Assembly (NCBI GenBank): GCA_965214055.1
Contig: OZ243931.1
Location: 558,001 to 622,000, forward strand
Origin: WTGA01 sp965214055
GTDB taxonomy: Bacteria > Pseudomonadota > Gammaproteobacteria > Arenicellales > Poriferihabitantaceae
DNA: 64,000 bases
Reading direction: 5' to 3'
A program made the translations under genes and the position numbers. The notes under the pieces were generated by a model. The model searched no databases and was not told where the DNA came from. It worked only from the letters and a program-made list of their open reading frames with translations. The number at the start of each line of letters is the position of its first letter. Within the stretch, counting starts at the first letter, position 1. Positions 9,200 through 17,789 of the stretch are shown here, one piece after another.

Positions 9200-9275
9200 C
9201 CGGTCACGACATAGAAAAACAATTTCCTTAAACCGGAGTGTGGTCTACACTCCAAACACCTGAAGATATGATGTC

Positions 9276-10256
9276 ATGAAATCGATATATTTTAAATTTT
9301 CCAGAACCTTGCTGGTCGCGGCCTGCGTTTCCCTTGTTTCCATTTCAGGAGCGTTGGCCCAGGACAGCAAACTGCCCATCAAGATCCCGATCAAGAACTG
9401 GTCCAGCCAGATTGTGATGGCCCACGTGATTGGTGGAATGTTTGAAAGCATGGGAAACACCGTGGAATACGTCCCCGTGGACAATCAGGCCAGTTTTGAG
9501 GCCGTTCGGGCAGGTGACCTCACCCTGGTGCACGAAGTATGGCAGTCCACCATGCAAAATGCCTATTACAACGCCATGGAAAAAGGCGGCCTGATTGATG
9601 CCGGAACCCATGATGCGGTTACCCTGGAGGAAATGGGGGTTCCCAACTGGGTCATCGAGAAAGGGCTCTGCCCGGGTCTGCCAAATTGGGAAGCGCTGAA
9701 AGACTGTCATGAAGCCTTTGCCACCCCGGATTCCGGCGGCAAGGGCCGTTGGCTGGAAGGTCCCCAGAGTTGGCACGGCGACGTCATGCCGAACCGGGTC
9801 AAGGGGCTGGGTCTGGATGACAAATGGGTGGTCAAGTTTGCCGGGGCCGCGGATGCCCTCTGGGCGGAACTGAAAGCCGCTGAAAAAGAAGGTCGTGGCA
9901 CCATTATCTTTAACTGGTCTCCGAACTTTACCGATGCAGCGGGGTTTACCTTTATCGAATTCCCGCCCTACTTTGATGGCTGCAGAATGGCGGATGGTGG
10001 AGATTTGTCCACCACTGGATGCGGTTCTCCCTCAGGCTGGCTGAAAAAGGGCGCACACTACAAGTTCCCCAAAACGCATCCCCAGGCCTATGCGGCCTTT
10101 TCCAAGCTTTCATTCACCACGCCCCAGATTGGTTCCATGGCGGCACTGGTTGATGTGGATGGAATGACCCATGCCGATGCGGGCAAAAAGTGGCTTGCAG
10201 ACAACGAAGCGGTGTGGAAGCCCTGGACAGTATCCGTACTGGGAGCCGGCAACTGA
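9276..10256 (+). CDS. tmoX: TMAO-specific periplasmic binding protein TmoX
   Basis: This 326-residue protein belongs to the ProX/OpuAC betaine-binding family and matches TmoX of the TMAO importer. A signal peptide covers about residues 1-28 with a likely cleavage after GALA. The mature protein is rich in tryptophan (HEVWQST, SWHGD, NWSP), as expected for an aromatic cage that holds a trimethylammonium-like head group. It would capture TMAO in the periplasm and deliver it to TmoV. It is followed by tmoW and tmoV, and by a stem-loop that could make it more abundant than the membrane parts. Confidence 0.92.
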   Translation: MKSIYFKFSRTLLVAACVSLVSISGALAQDSKLPIKIPIKNWSSQIVMAHVIGGMFESMGNTVEYVPVDNQASFEAVRAGDLTLVHEVWQSTMQNAYYNAMEKGGLIDAGTHDAVTLEEMGVPNWVIEKGLCPGLPNWEALKDCHEAFATPDSGGKGRWLEGPQSWHGDVMPNRVKGLGLDDKWVVKFAGAADALWAELKAAEKEGRGTIIFNWSPNFTDAAGFTFIEFPPYFDGCRMADGGDLSTTGCGSPSGWLKKGAHYKFPKTHPQAYAAFSKLSFTTPQIGSMAALVDVDGMTHADAGKKWLADNEAVWKPWTVSVLGAGN

Positions 10257-10315
10257 ACCGGCATCACTGCTTTTCCACTATAGGTTCCCCGTCGGGTGCC
10301 CAGCTTCTTTCTGAT

Positions 10316-10341
10316 CCCCCTGGACAGCATTGTCCAGGGGG
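10316..10341 (+). terminator. Stem-loop between tmoX and tmoW
   Basis: CCCCCTGGACA (10316-10326) pairs perfectly with TGTCCAGGGGG (10331-10341) around a GCAT loop. The bases after it (AGCGGTTTT) give a weak T-tract. Its position after the binding-protein gene fits a partial terminator or a 3' mRNA-stabilising hairpin. Confidence 0.65.
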
Positions 10342-10425
10342 AGCGGTTTTCACCCACGGAATCCCGGTGACCCCCGACCCAGGGGATGTTCAGTACCGTA
10401 TTGTCCGTTGACCTGGAAATAAATC

Positions 10426-11481
10426 ATGCCTTCCCAAGAAGATACCGCCCGGAAAAAAGGGGAAACTGTCATTGAATGCGAATCGGTTTATAAAATATTC
10501 GGTGACCATGCCAGCAAATTGCTTGAGGAGTCGAACGGCCAGGTAGACGCCCGGGTCTTTCAGGAAGCGGGGTGCATTGTAGGGGTCAACAACGCCTCTT
10601 TCCAGATTGAAAAAGGGGAATTGCTGGTCATCATGGGGTTGTCCGGCTCTGGCAAGTCAACCCTGCTTCGCTGTATCTCGAGATTAACGGAAGCCACTGC
10701 AGGCAAAATTTTTGTTGAAGGTCAGGATATCCTGACGATGAACAGCAAGCAGCTTGTAGAGCTTCGACGCAACAAGATGGGAATGGTTTTCCAGAATTTC
10801 GGGTTGCTGCCTCACAAGAGCGTTTTGGAGAACATAGCCTTCCCCTTGCAGGTGAAGGGGACCGGCACGAAGGAAAGCATGACCCGTGCCATGGAAATGG
10901 TTGAGCTGGTTGGCCTCGGTGGACGCGAGAATTATTTCCCAAGACAATTGTCCGGTGGTCAGCAACAACGGGTTGGAATCGCACGTTCCTTGGCTGTGGA
11001 GCCGGATATCTGGTTCCTGGACGAACCTTTTTCCGCTTTGGACCCGCTCATCCGAAAAGAGATGCAGGATGAATTCCTGCGACTGCAGGATGTGTTAAAC
11101 AAAACGATTCTGTTCGTAACCCATGACTTTGATGAAGCACTTCGCCTGGCCGACCGCATCGCCATCATGAAAGAGGGCGTCATTGAACAGATCGATACCC
11201 CGGCCAATATCGTTCTTCATCCCGCCACGGAGTATGTCAGCAAGTTTACGGAAGATGTCCCCAGGGAAAAAGTGCTGCGGATAGAATCCGTCATGGAACC
11301 TCTGGATGAGTCAGAAGAACTGAGTGACCTGAAAGTCTCCAAAGACATGATTATCGAAAATGTTGCGGAATCGATTTTGAGTGAGGACAAGGCGGTTGCG
11401 GTGGTGGATGCAGATAACCAGGTGGTTGGAACCTTGCACGCGTCCCACGTGATTAATGTACTGTTCGGAGGAAGATCCTGA
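10426..11481 (+). CDS. tmoW: TMAO ABC transporter ATPase TmoW
   Basis: A 351-residue ProV/OpuAA-type ATPase. Walker A is GLSGSGKST (residues 71-79), the signature is LSGGQQQRVGIARSL and Walker B is IWFLDEPFSALD. The stretch after about residue 280 resembles a single short CBS-like regulatory tail, shorter than in ProV. It powers TMAO import through TmoV. ATG 10426 is used; it begins about 170 bases after tmoX. Confidence 0.92.
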   Translation: MPSQEDTARKKGETVIECESVYKIFGDHASKLLEESNGQVDARVFQEAGCIVGVNNASFQIEKGELLVIMGLSGSGKSTLLRCISRLTEATAGKIFVEGQDILTMNSKQLVELRRNKMGMVFQNFGLLPHKSVLENIAFPLQVKGTGTKESMTRAMEMVELVGLGGRENYFPRQLSGGQQQRVGIARSLAVEPDIWFLDEPFSALDPLIRKEMQDEFLRLQDVLNKTILFVTHDFDEALRLADRIAIMKEGVIEQIDTPANIVLHPATEYVSKFTEDVPREKVLRIESVMEPLDESEELSDLKVSKDMIIENVAESILSEDKAVAVVDADNQVVGTLHASHVINVLFGGRS

Positions 11482-11509
11482 ATTTCAATCAGGATTTCAT
11501 CCTGCCATC

Positions 11510-13570
11510 ATGCAATTCTATTCCAAACATCCTAAAACCGTGCAGTTTGCCATTTTGGTCGTGGCATTTCTCCTATTGTGTATTTCGATCACTCCTTCAG
11601 AAACCAACTATTTGTGGCGGTTACCCGCACTTTTTTCAAAGCTCCCCACCCTGATCAACGATTCGGTCAAACACCTGATGTTCGACTGGATGCTGATTGA
11701 TGTCTATGACCCTGAAATTCAGGAGTATGAACAGAAACCGTTATTCCGGGAGATCACCCGGAGCATATCGAGCGCTTTCCTGTTTATCATTATTTTCGTC
11801 CGGGAAATCTTCCTCGGCGGGGTCAAGACCATCGTTGCCTTTACCAGCTGGGATTTTGTCGGCGAGAAGACGTGGCTGCGCTGGCCCGCTCTCCCCTGGA
11901 CCGTGATTGCGGGCTGGGCAATTCTTCTGGGCTATAAACTTCAGGGCACACGGCTGGCAATACTGGCCGCCTTTACCACGATGTATATCGGCATATTCGG
12001 TCAGTGGCAGCCATCCATGGAGACGCTTTCTTTCGTATTGATTGCCGCGCCGGTTTCCTTTGTCCTGGGATTGACCCTGGGGGTCTGGGGCTACAAGAGC
12101 CGGCTGGTCGAAGCGATATTGAACCCAGTTCTGAATATCGCGCAGACCATGCCGCATTACTCCTACCTGGTCCCGGTCATTGTGCTTTTTGGGGTCGGGG
12201 ATCATGCCGCGACCATTGCAACCATCATTTTTGCCACACCGCCCATGGTCCGGCTGACCCTGCTTGGCCTTAAGAATGTCCCTCCAGAAGTGGTGGAGGG
12301 AGGGGTGATGAGCGGCTGCAACAAGTTTCAGTTGTTGTTCCGGGTATTGATCCCCACTGCCCGGCGCAATATCCTGATTGGCGTCAACCAGGTGGTGATG
12401 CAATGCCTGGCCATGACGGTTATTGCCTCGTTTATCGGAGCCCAGGGCCTGGGCTCGAACTTAATGATTGCCCTGAATTCCCTGAAAATCGGAACCGGGA
12501 TTGAAATCGGTCTTTGCATCGTCTTGATCGCGGTGCTTCTGGATAAACTGTCTCTGGCCTGGGCGGACATGCAAACGGATTATTTTGCCGACCTTCCCTT
12601 TATGGAACGTCACAAGTATTCATTGCTGGCCCTTGGGGTGTTTGTAGCGGGGTGCATCCTTGCCTTTATCGGCAGCCTTGTTTTCAAGGAAGATTTTAAT
12701 TACCTGTATATCGTTCCTCATAACAAGGGCATTACCACCGCCCCCTTCTGGCAGACCGGCGTTGACTGGATATGGGATACGTTTTTTTACAGTTTAAAGA
12801 GTTTTAACGAATTTCTGATTACGGTGGTCCTGGTGCCGGTCAAGGAGGCCTACCTTGGCATGCCGGTGGTGGCAACCTTCCTGCTGGTCATGGGGATTGC
12901 CTATATCCTGGGAAACATCCGGTCTTCCCTGATTGTGGGGGGGTTTTTGTTGTTCATTGCCTTTTCCGAATACTGGGACCGGGCACTGATTACCGCCTAC
13001 ATGGCCTCGGTTTCAGTGGTTATCTCCGCGATTATCGGCATCACGGTTGGCTCACTGTGCGCGCAAAGTTCCGTGGCCAGCAAAATCATCATCCTGATTT
13101 GTGATTTTTTCCAGACGTTCCCCTCGTTTATTTACCTCATCCCGGTGATCATGCTCTTTGGCATCACCGATACCTCGGTCATCATTGCCGCGGTGGTGTA
13201 TGCCGCAGTACCGGCAATCCGTTATACCGTTGAAGGCCTTCGCAATGTTCCCCCGGTTTTACACGATGCGGCATCGATGCTGGGTGTCTCGCGTTTGCAA
13301 AGATGGATTTCCATTGAACTGCCCCTTGCCTTTCCGCACATTATGCTGGGCTTGAACCAGACGGTTGTTTTTGCCCTGTTCATGGTGATCATCGGCGCCT
13401 TCATCGGCACCACGGATCTGGGGCAGCTCATCCTGAAGGCGATCTCGGATGCAGAAGGAACCGGCATCGGGATTACCCTGGGGCTTTGCGTGGCCTTTAT
13501 CGGCCTGGCCGCGGATCAAATCATCCGAACCTGGGTCAATATCCGGAAAAAAGAGCTGGGACTGGAGTAA
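11510..13570 (+). CDS. tmoV: TMAO ABC transporter permease TmoV, two fused permease domains
   Basis: This long membrane protein (686 residues from ATG 11510) carries two BPD_transp_1 permease domains in one chain, the architecture of TmoV. Each half has an EAA-loop region for contact with the ATPase: GGVMSGCNKFQLLFRVLIP near residue 265 and HDAASMLGVSRLQRWISIEL near residue 585. About eleven or more hydrophobic segments are visible. An in-frame ATG at 11456 would overlap the end of tmoW by 26 bases; ATG 11510 is preferred because it begins the recognisable protein, although its Shine-Dalgarno is poor. Confidence 0.9.
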   Translation: MQFYSKHPKTVQFAILVVAFLLLCISITPSETNYLWRLPALFSKLPTLINDSVKHLMFDWMLIDVYDPEIQEYEQKPLFREITRSISSAFLFIIIFVREIFLGGVKTIVAFTSWDFVGEKTWLRWPALPWTVIAGWAILLGYKLQGTRLAILAAFTTMYIGIFGQWQPSMETLSFVLIAAPVSFVLGLTLGVWGYKSRLVEAILNPVLNIAQTMPHYSYLVPVIVLFGVGDHAATIATIIFATPPMVRLTLLGLKNVPPEVVEGGVMSGCNKFQLLFRVLIPTARRNILIGVNQVVMQCLAMTVIASFIGAQGLGSNLMIALNSLKIGTGIEIGLCIVLIAVLLDKLSLAWADMQTDYFADLPFMERHKYSLLALGVFVAGCILAFIGSLVFKEDFNYLYIVPHNKGITTAPFWQTGVDWIWDTFFYSLKSFNEFLITVVLVPVKEAYLGMPVVATFLLVMGIAYILGNIRSSLIVGGFLLFIAFSEYWDRALITAYMASVSVVISAIIGITVGSLCAQSSVASKIIILICDFFQTFPSFIYLIPVIMLFGITDTSVIIAAVVYAAVPAIRYTVEGLRNVPPVLHDAASMLGVSRLQRWISIELPLAFPHIMLGLNQTVVFALFMVIIGAFIGTTDLGQLILKAISDAEGTGIGITLGLCVAFIGLAADQIIRTWVNIRKKELGLE

Positions 13571-13705
13571 GCGGTCCGCATTCCAGGGGCCTGGCTTCCC
13601 GGTGCATTTCCAGGGCTGTCAGGGTCCATGAAAATATACCGAAGGGAAATGCACCGAAGGCCGTCCGAATCGTTCCCGTCCCCCCGCCTGTGCATTCATT
13701 TTCCA

Positions 13706-13737
13706 GGGACCGGATGGGAAATTCCCATTGCGGTCCC
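13706..13737. terminator. Hairpin between convergent tmoV and pdxJ
   Basis: GGGACCG (13706-13712) pairs with CGGTCCC (13731-13737), and inside it ATGGGA (13714-13719) pairs with TCCCAT (13723-13728) around an AAT loop. It sits between two converging genes. There is no T-tract, so it may act as a bidirectional 3'-end structure rather than a classical terminator. Confidence 0.45.
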
Positions 13738-13751
13738 ACTGGGCACTTTGT

Positions 13752-14477
13752 TCAGGCGCAGATTTCCAGGTAGCGTGAAACCACGGCTTCCATTCCGGAA
13801 TCAATACACTCAATGGTCAGGGCATGGCCAATGGACACCTCCAGAATATTGCCGATTTCCAGGAAACGTTCCAGGTTGTGCAGGTCCAGATCGTGGCCCG
13901 CGTTGACCCCGAGTCCTGACCTTTCAGCCAGCCTGGCCGCTTCCCGGTATCGCTGGAAAACGGCATCCGCGGTGTCGAGGCCATGGTTTCGGGCATATTC
14001 TTCCGTATACAGCTCAATCCTTTCCGTGCCGGTCCGGGTCGCTGCCCGGACCTGTTCCACAGTCGGGTCCAGGAACAGTGAGCAGCGTATTCCCGCCCCC
14101 TGGAGCCGTTGGAGACTCCGGTCCAGTATCCCGGAACTTCCGGAAATGTCCCATCCATGGTCGGACGTGATTTGATCCTCGCCATCGGGGACGAGGGTGC
14201 ACTGGTCAGGCCTGACACGCTCCACCAATTCCAGGAACTCTTCAGAAGGATACCCCTCGATATTGAATTCAACCTCCTCGAAGCAAGCCAGCATTTCTCC
14301 CAGGTCAACGGCATCCTGGCGTTTCGCGTGTCTTTCATCCGGCCGGGGGTGAATCGTAATCCCGTTCACCCCCAGAGCAATCAATTTTCCCGCGTACTCC
14401 AGGAGATTGGGGTAGTCACGGCCCCGGCTGTTGCGAAGCAACGCAATCTTGTTCAGGTTTACGCTGAGTCGGGTCAT
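13752..14477 (-). CDS. pdxJ: Pyridoxine 5'-phosphate synthase PdxJ
   Basis: A 241-residue TIM-barrel enzyme that condenses 1-deoxyxylulose 5-phosphate with aminoacetone 3-phosphate to make pyridoxine 5'-phosphate. Family motifs are plain: LSVNLNKIALLRNSRG at the N-terminus, ITIHPRPDERH, LVPDGEDQ and GLGVNAGHDLDLHNL. It is the last gene of the gmaS-mgs operon and its ATG overlaps the stop of the preceding unknown gene by four bases. PdxJ usually sits near recO/acpS or pdxA, so placement in a methylamine operon is odd. Whether the genome has a second pdxJ cannot be seen here. Confidence 0.92.
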   Translation of the reverse strand: MTRLSVNLNKIALLRNSRGRDYPNLLEYAGKLIALGVNGITIHPRPDERHAKRQDAVDLGEMLACFEEVEFNIEGYPSEEFLELVERVRPDQCTLVPDGEDQITSDHGWDISGSSGILDRSLQRLQGAGIRCSLFLDPTVEQVRAATRTGTERIELYTEEYARNHGLDTADAVFQRYREAARLAERSGLGVNAGHDLDLHNLERFLEIGNILEVSIGHALTIECIDSGMEAVVSRYLEICA

Positions 14478-15124
14478 CGGGGGGCCGGACTCCCGGGACG
14501 AAAAGCAGACCGTGCCCAGTCAGGCTTGAATCCCACCACCTTGACCGCTCCGGGCATGGACGAATTGAACAAATGATTGTGCCAGTAGGAGGTTTGGTAT
14601 TTCGGGTCACTGTGTTCGATCAGGCGGGTGCTGCAATGAAGGGTATAGCGTTGATTGCCCTGGTCAAAAACCAGCCTGCACCGGGCTTCTCCTACAATCC
14701 GGTCCGCCAGGGCGCTGTCCACAGCAAATACTGCCGTCAACTCCTCATCAAACTCCCCGGGGGTCTGGTAGTAATATTCAGAAAAAAACCGGAGGGCCTG
14801 GGAATACCGGTCCCGGGGATCCAGGGTCTTCTGGACCATGTACCGAAACTCCCGGGTGACCTCTTCGCTCTTCGCTCTGACAACCAGCACATTCACCGCT
14901 GCCACTTCCCGGTCCTGGATCCACAACCCGGGGCGCATCCCGGACGATGGACGGCCTTCGTTTCTGCGCACCGCGTATTGCCGGATCCGGCATTGCCAGG
15001 CAAGAAACCGGTTCTTGAGGTCCCCGGGGGATGCAGCCGGTGTCATGGACAGGAACATCCGGTCCGGGTGCTCCATTGCATGGGCTTCGGCATGGGCTTC
15101 AGCATCGGATTCATCCGACTTCAT
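14474..15124 (-). CDS. Unknown protein in the methylamine operon (about 216 residues)
   Basis: I do not recognise this family. The predicted soluble protein has no signal peptide or membrane segment. Visible conserved-looking blocks are RFLAWQCRIRQYAVRR, FSEYYYQTPGEFDEELTAVF and CRLVFDQGNQRYTLHC, with a tail HNHLFNSSMPGAVKVVGFKP. It lies between another unknown gene and pdxJ and overlaps pdxJ by four bases, so it is clearly co-transcribed with gmaS and mgsABC. ATG 15124 is chosen because GGGG lies six bases upstream; GTG 15154 or ATGs at 15079 and 15061 are alternatives. The context suggests a role in methylamine or N-methylglutamate handling, but this is inference only. Confidence 0.7.
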   Translation of the reverse strand: MKSDESDAEAHAEAHAMEHPDRMFLSMTPAASPGDLKNRFLAWQCRIRQYAVRRNEGRPSSGMRPGLWIQDREVAAVNVLVVRAKSEEVTREFRYMVQKTLDPRDRYSQALRFFSEYYYQTPGEFDEELTAVFAVDSALADRIVGEARCRLVFDQGNQRYTLHCSTRLIEHSDPKYQTSYWHNHLFNSSMPGAVKVVGFKPDWARSAFRPGSPAPR

Positions 15125-15174
15125 CCAGACCCCGCCATCGCCTGCGGAATACACCGGTGATCCGAAAAAAAGCG

Positions 15175-15561
15175 TCAGAATTTTCGGTATGCACCCATCA
15201 GGTCAACCATGGGATGGGACCTGGACATCTGGAACTTGATCAGCAACTCCCGGGCGATCATATCCCGGTCCTGCTGGTTGTCCGGCAGTTCCATGTCCTC
15301 CGGCACCTGCACCCAGCCATTGATATTCCGGTCGAATACCGCCGGCCGGCCCTCTTCATATCCCATGTGTACATCTTCAAGCCAGTTCAGGTCGTCCCAA
15401 CCCATGACTTTCATGTACTTCCTGAGAAATGCGGGACACCGGCTCAGGTCCGGCACCAGATTCACGTCATACCGGTACCCAATATGCTGGCCGATATCCT
15501 TTTCACGGTCCGTATCCAGGCCTTCTGAGTCAATGAACTGGTCTATATCTGCTTCACTCAT
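15175..15561 (-). CDS. Unknown small acidic protein in the methylamine operon (128 residues)
   Basis: This 128-residue protein is not one I recognise. It is acidic and soluble, with DIGQHIGYRYDVNLVPDLSR in the middle and KFQMSRSHPMVDLMGAYRKF at the end. It lacks the cysteine pairs of SoxD/MgdB-type subunits, so it is not an obvious sarcosine-oxidase delta subunit. A strong AGGAGGT Shine-Dalgarno fixes ATG 15561 and overlaps the mgsC stop region. The tight spacing to mgsC and to the next unknown gene implies one mRNA and perhaps one complex. Confidence 0.75.
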   Translation of the reverse strand: MSEADIDQFIDSEGLDTDREKDIGQHIGYRYDVNLVPDLSRCPAFLRKYMKVMGWDDLNWLEDVHMGYEEGRPAVFDRNINGWVQVPEDMELPDNQQDRDMIARELLIKFQMSRSHPMVDLMGAYRKF

Positions 15562-15572
15562 GCTACCACCTC

Positions 15573-16913
15573 CTAGAATCGTGTCATGTCAGGTCGCCCC
15601 ACCGTGTACTGGGTGCCGGCAAGGGGAACCTGGGCCAGGGCAGAGGCCTCCATGGTCAATGCAGCCAGGTCTTCAGGTTCCAGGGAATGCACATTGGTTT
15701 TACCGCAGGCCCGGGCCAGCATCTGCGCTTCGATGGTCAGGGTATGGAGGAAGTTGTAGACCCGCTCAGCGGCTTCATCCGGATTCAGGCGCTTGCGCAA
15801 AACCGGATCCTGGGTGGCCACCCCCACCGGGCAGCGTCCGGTATGGCAGTGGTAACAGTGTCCGGCTTCCACTCCCATCTCATTTTCGAAGTCCGCTTCC
15901 GGAATCGCCTTGTTACAGTTCAGTGCCATCAATACAGAATGCCCGATGGCCACCGCGTCCGCGCCGAGCGCCAGGGCCTTGGCCACATCCCCGCCATTGC
16001 GAATGCCGCCGGCATAGACCAAGGAAATTTCCCCGGACTTGCCCACATCCTCCAGGGCGCGGCGGGCCTGGCGAATGGCTGCAATCCCCGGCACCCCGGT
16101 TTCCTCGGTGGCCAGGTGCGGTCCGGCCCCAGTGCCGCCTTCCATGCCGTCCATGTAAATGGAATCCGGACCGGTTTTTGCCGCCATTCTGACATCATCG
16201 TATACCCGTGCTGCCCCCAGCTTCAACTGGATGGGCACTTCCCCGTTGGTGGCCTCCCGGATTTCATCGATTTTCAGGGCCAGGTCATCCGGTCCCAGCC
16301 AGTCCGGGTGACGCGCTGGCGAGCGCTGGTCAATCCCTGCCGGCAGCGACCGCATTTCCGCCACCTGGTCGGTGACCTTTTGACCCATGAGATGCCCCCC
16401 CAGGCCAACCTTGCAGCCCTGGCCAATAAAAAACTCGACACAGTCCGCAAGCCGGAGGTGATTGGGGTTGAATCCGTAACGGGACTGAATGCACTGATAC
16501 ATCCATTTTTCGGAATAACGGCGCTCATCCGGGATCATGCCGCCTTCCCCGGAACAGGTCGCGGTGCCGGCCATGGTAGCCCCCCGGGCCAGGGCCGTCT
16601 TGGCCTCGTAGGACAGGGCGCCGAAGCTCATGCCCGTCACATACACCGGGATGTCCAGCACCAGGGGTCTTTTCGCCCTGGGACCGATCACGGTTTCTGT
16701 GAGGCACTTCTCACGGTATCCCTCAATCACAAACCGGGTCAGGGTACCTGGCATGAACGTCAAGTCATCCCAGGTCGGTATTTTCTTGAACAGGGAAAAT
16801 CCGCGCATGCGGTAGCGTCCCAGTTCAGATTTAATGTGGATGTCATCAATTACCTCCGGTGGGAAGATGAAACTGTTGCCCAACTTGTTGGTATCTCGAT
16901 TCACTTTAGACAT
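15573..16913 (-). CDS. mgsC: N-methylglutamate synthase subunit C (FMN/Fe-S glutamate-synthase domain)
   Basis: A 446-residue homologue of the central FMN-binding domain of glutamate synthase. SFGALSYEAKTALARGA, GGTGAGP and IYAGGIRNGGDVAKALALGA-like sequence (seen as YAGGIRNGGDVAKALALGAD) form the flavin barrel. CYHCHTGRCPVG carries the cysteines for a [3Fe-4S] cluster. With MgsA and MgsB it forms N-methylglutamate synthase, which makes N-methylglutamate in methylamine metabolism. A GAGGAG Shine-Dalgarno precedes ATG 16913. The same three-gene set also occurs as glxBCD next to type III glutamine synthetases, so the substrate call relies on the methylamine context. Confidence 0.9.
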   Translation of the reverse strand: MSKVNRDTNKLGNSFIFPPEVIDDIHIKSELGRYRMRGFSLFKKIPTWDDLTFMPGTLTRFVIEGYREKCLTETVIGPRAKRPLVLDIPVYVTGMSFGALSYEAKTALARGATMAGTATCSGEGGMIPDERRYSEKWMYQCIQSRYGFNPNHLRLADCVEFFIGQGCKVGLGGHLMGQKVTDQVAEMRSLPAGIDQRSPARHPDWLGPDDLALKIDEIREATNGEVPIQLKLGAARVYDDVRMAAKTGPDSIYMDGMEGGTGAGPHLATEETGVPGIAAIRQARRALEDVGKSGEISLVYAGGIRNGGDVAKALALGADAVAIGHSVLMALNCNKAIPEADFENEMGVEAGHCYHCHTGRCPVGVATQDPVLRKRLNPDEAAERVYNFLHTLTIEAQMLARACGKTNVHSLEPEDLAALTMEASALAQVPLAGTQYTVGRPDMTRF

Positions 16914-16949
16914 GCATTTACTCCTCTTGAATATCGTTACAGGGCAAAC

Positions 16950-17789
16950 TCACAGAACCAGTTTCTTTTCACTGGGCTCCAGATTGTCGTAGTTCCACAA
17001 CTGCTTCCCTGCCACAAACTTTTTCATGTTCTCCACACCGCATGCGGGTGAGAGATCATATCTGGCGAGTTTTTCAGTCAGCCACCTGAGGTCCGTGTCG
17101 TTCATTTCCCCGGGCACACAATCCACCCCCAGGTCTTCCACTTCTCCCCCCACATAGATGGTGCCGTCGTACATGGAATCCCCCAGATTCTTCCCCGCAT
17201 CTCCGCAGATGACCATGCGGCCCCGCTGCATCATGAAACCGGAAAAGGCACCGGTACGTCCACCCACAAGGATCGTCCCGCCTTTCTGGTCGATCCCGGT
17301 ACGTGATCCCACATCCCCGCGGCAAACCAGGTCACCTCCCCGGATCGCAGCCCCGAATGTCGACCCCGCATTGTGGTCAATGAGCACCGTGCCCGCCATC
17401 ATGTTCTCTGCACAGGACCAGCCCACCCGTCCGCTGATATGGATATTCGGGCCGTCAATCAGGCCGCAGCCAAAATACCCGAGACTGCCTTCAAACCGGA
17501 GGTTCAGGCGATTCAGGATTCCCACCCCCACACCGTGTTTTGCCCGTGGATTTTTGACCGTGATGGAACCGACTCCTTCCTGCATCAGTTCCCGGATTCT
17601 CAGGTTGATCTGTGTCGGCGTCATCGCCTCGGCATCAAACTCCGCGGTCCTTTCAAAATCCACCTCAAACGACCATGGATAGGTGAAGTTCTCTTCCTCG
17701 GTGGCGCTGAAGAACCGCTGCTGTGTGCGCCCGGCCAGTTGCTCGATATGCAGCCCCATGTCGTGGGACCGGTGCTCTATACCTGCCAT
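16950..17789 (-). CDS. mgsB: N-methylglutamate synthase subunit B (GXGXG domain)
   Basis: This 279-residue protein corresponds to the C-terminal right-handed beta-helix (GXGXG) domain of glutamate synthase. Repeating glycine-rich turns are visible, such as NRLNLRFEGSLGYFGCGL, GGTILVGGRTGAFSG and GDAGKNLGDSMYDGTIYVGG. It is structural and helps shape the synthase. GGGGAGGTG six bases before ATG 17789 fixes the start, which overlaps the end of mgsA by 13 bases. Confidence 0.9.
   Translation of the reverse strand: MAGIEHRSHDMGLHIEQLAGRTQQRFFSATEEENFTYPWSFEVDFERTAEFDAEAMTPTQINLRIRELMQEGVGSITVKNPRAKHGVGVGILNRLNLRFEGSLGYFGCGLIDGPNIHISGRVGWSCAENMMAGTVLIDHNAGSTFGAAIRGGDLVCRGDVGSRTGIDQKGGTILVGGRTGAFSGFMMQRGRMVICGDAGKNLGDSMYDGTIYVGGEVEDLGVDCVPGEMNDTDLRWLTEKLARYDLSPACGVENMKKFVAGKQLWNYDNLEPSEKKLVL

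Larger units (their letters stand above)
8768..9275. other. Divergent tdm-tmoX intergenic region, repeat-rich
   Basis: About 500 bases without a gene. It must carry the leftward tdm promoter and the rightward tmoX promoter. From about 8940 it becomes AT-rich, unlike the flanking genes, and holds a perfect long palindrome, a pair of 17-bp direct repeats around it, and a tandem 18-bp repeat; each is listed separately. No convincing consensus promoter could be fixed by eye. Confidence 0.6.

Noticed and set aside
15175..15561. Small operon protein as the SoxD/MgdB subunit
   Set aside because: It is of similar size but has only one cysteine and no CxxC-type zinc site expected for that subunit.
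15687..17051. 454-codon plus-strand frame
   Set aside because: Antisense to mgsC; its histidine- and proline-rich product matches no family.
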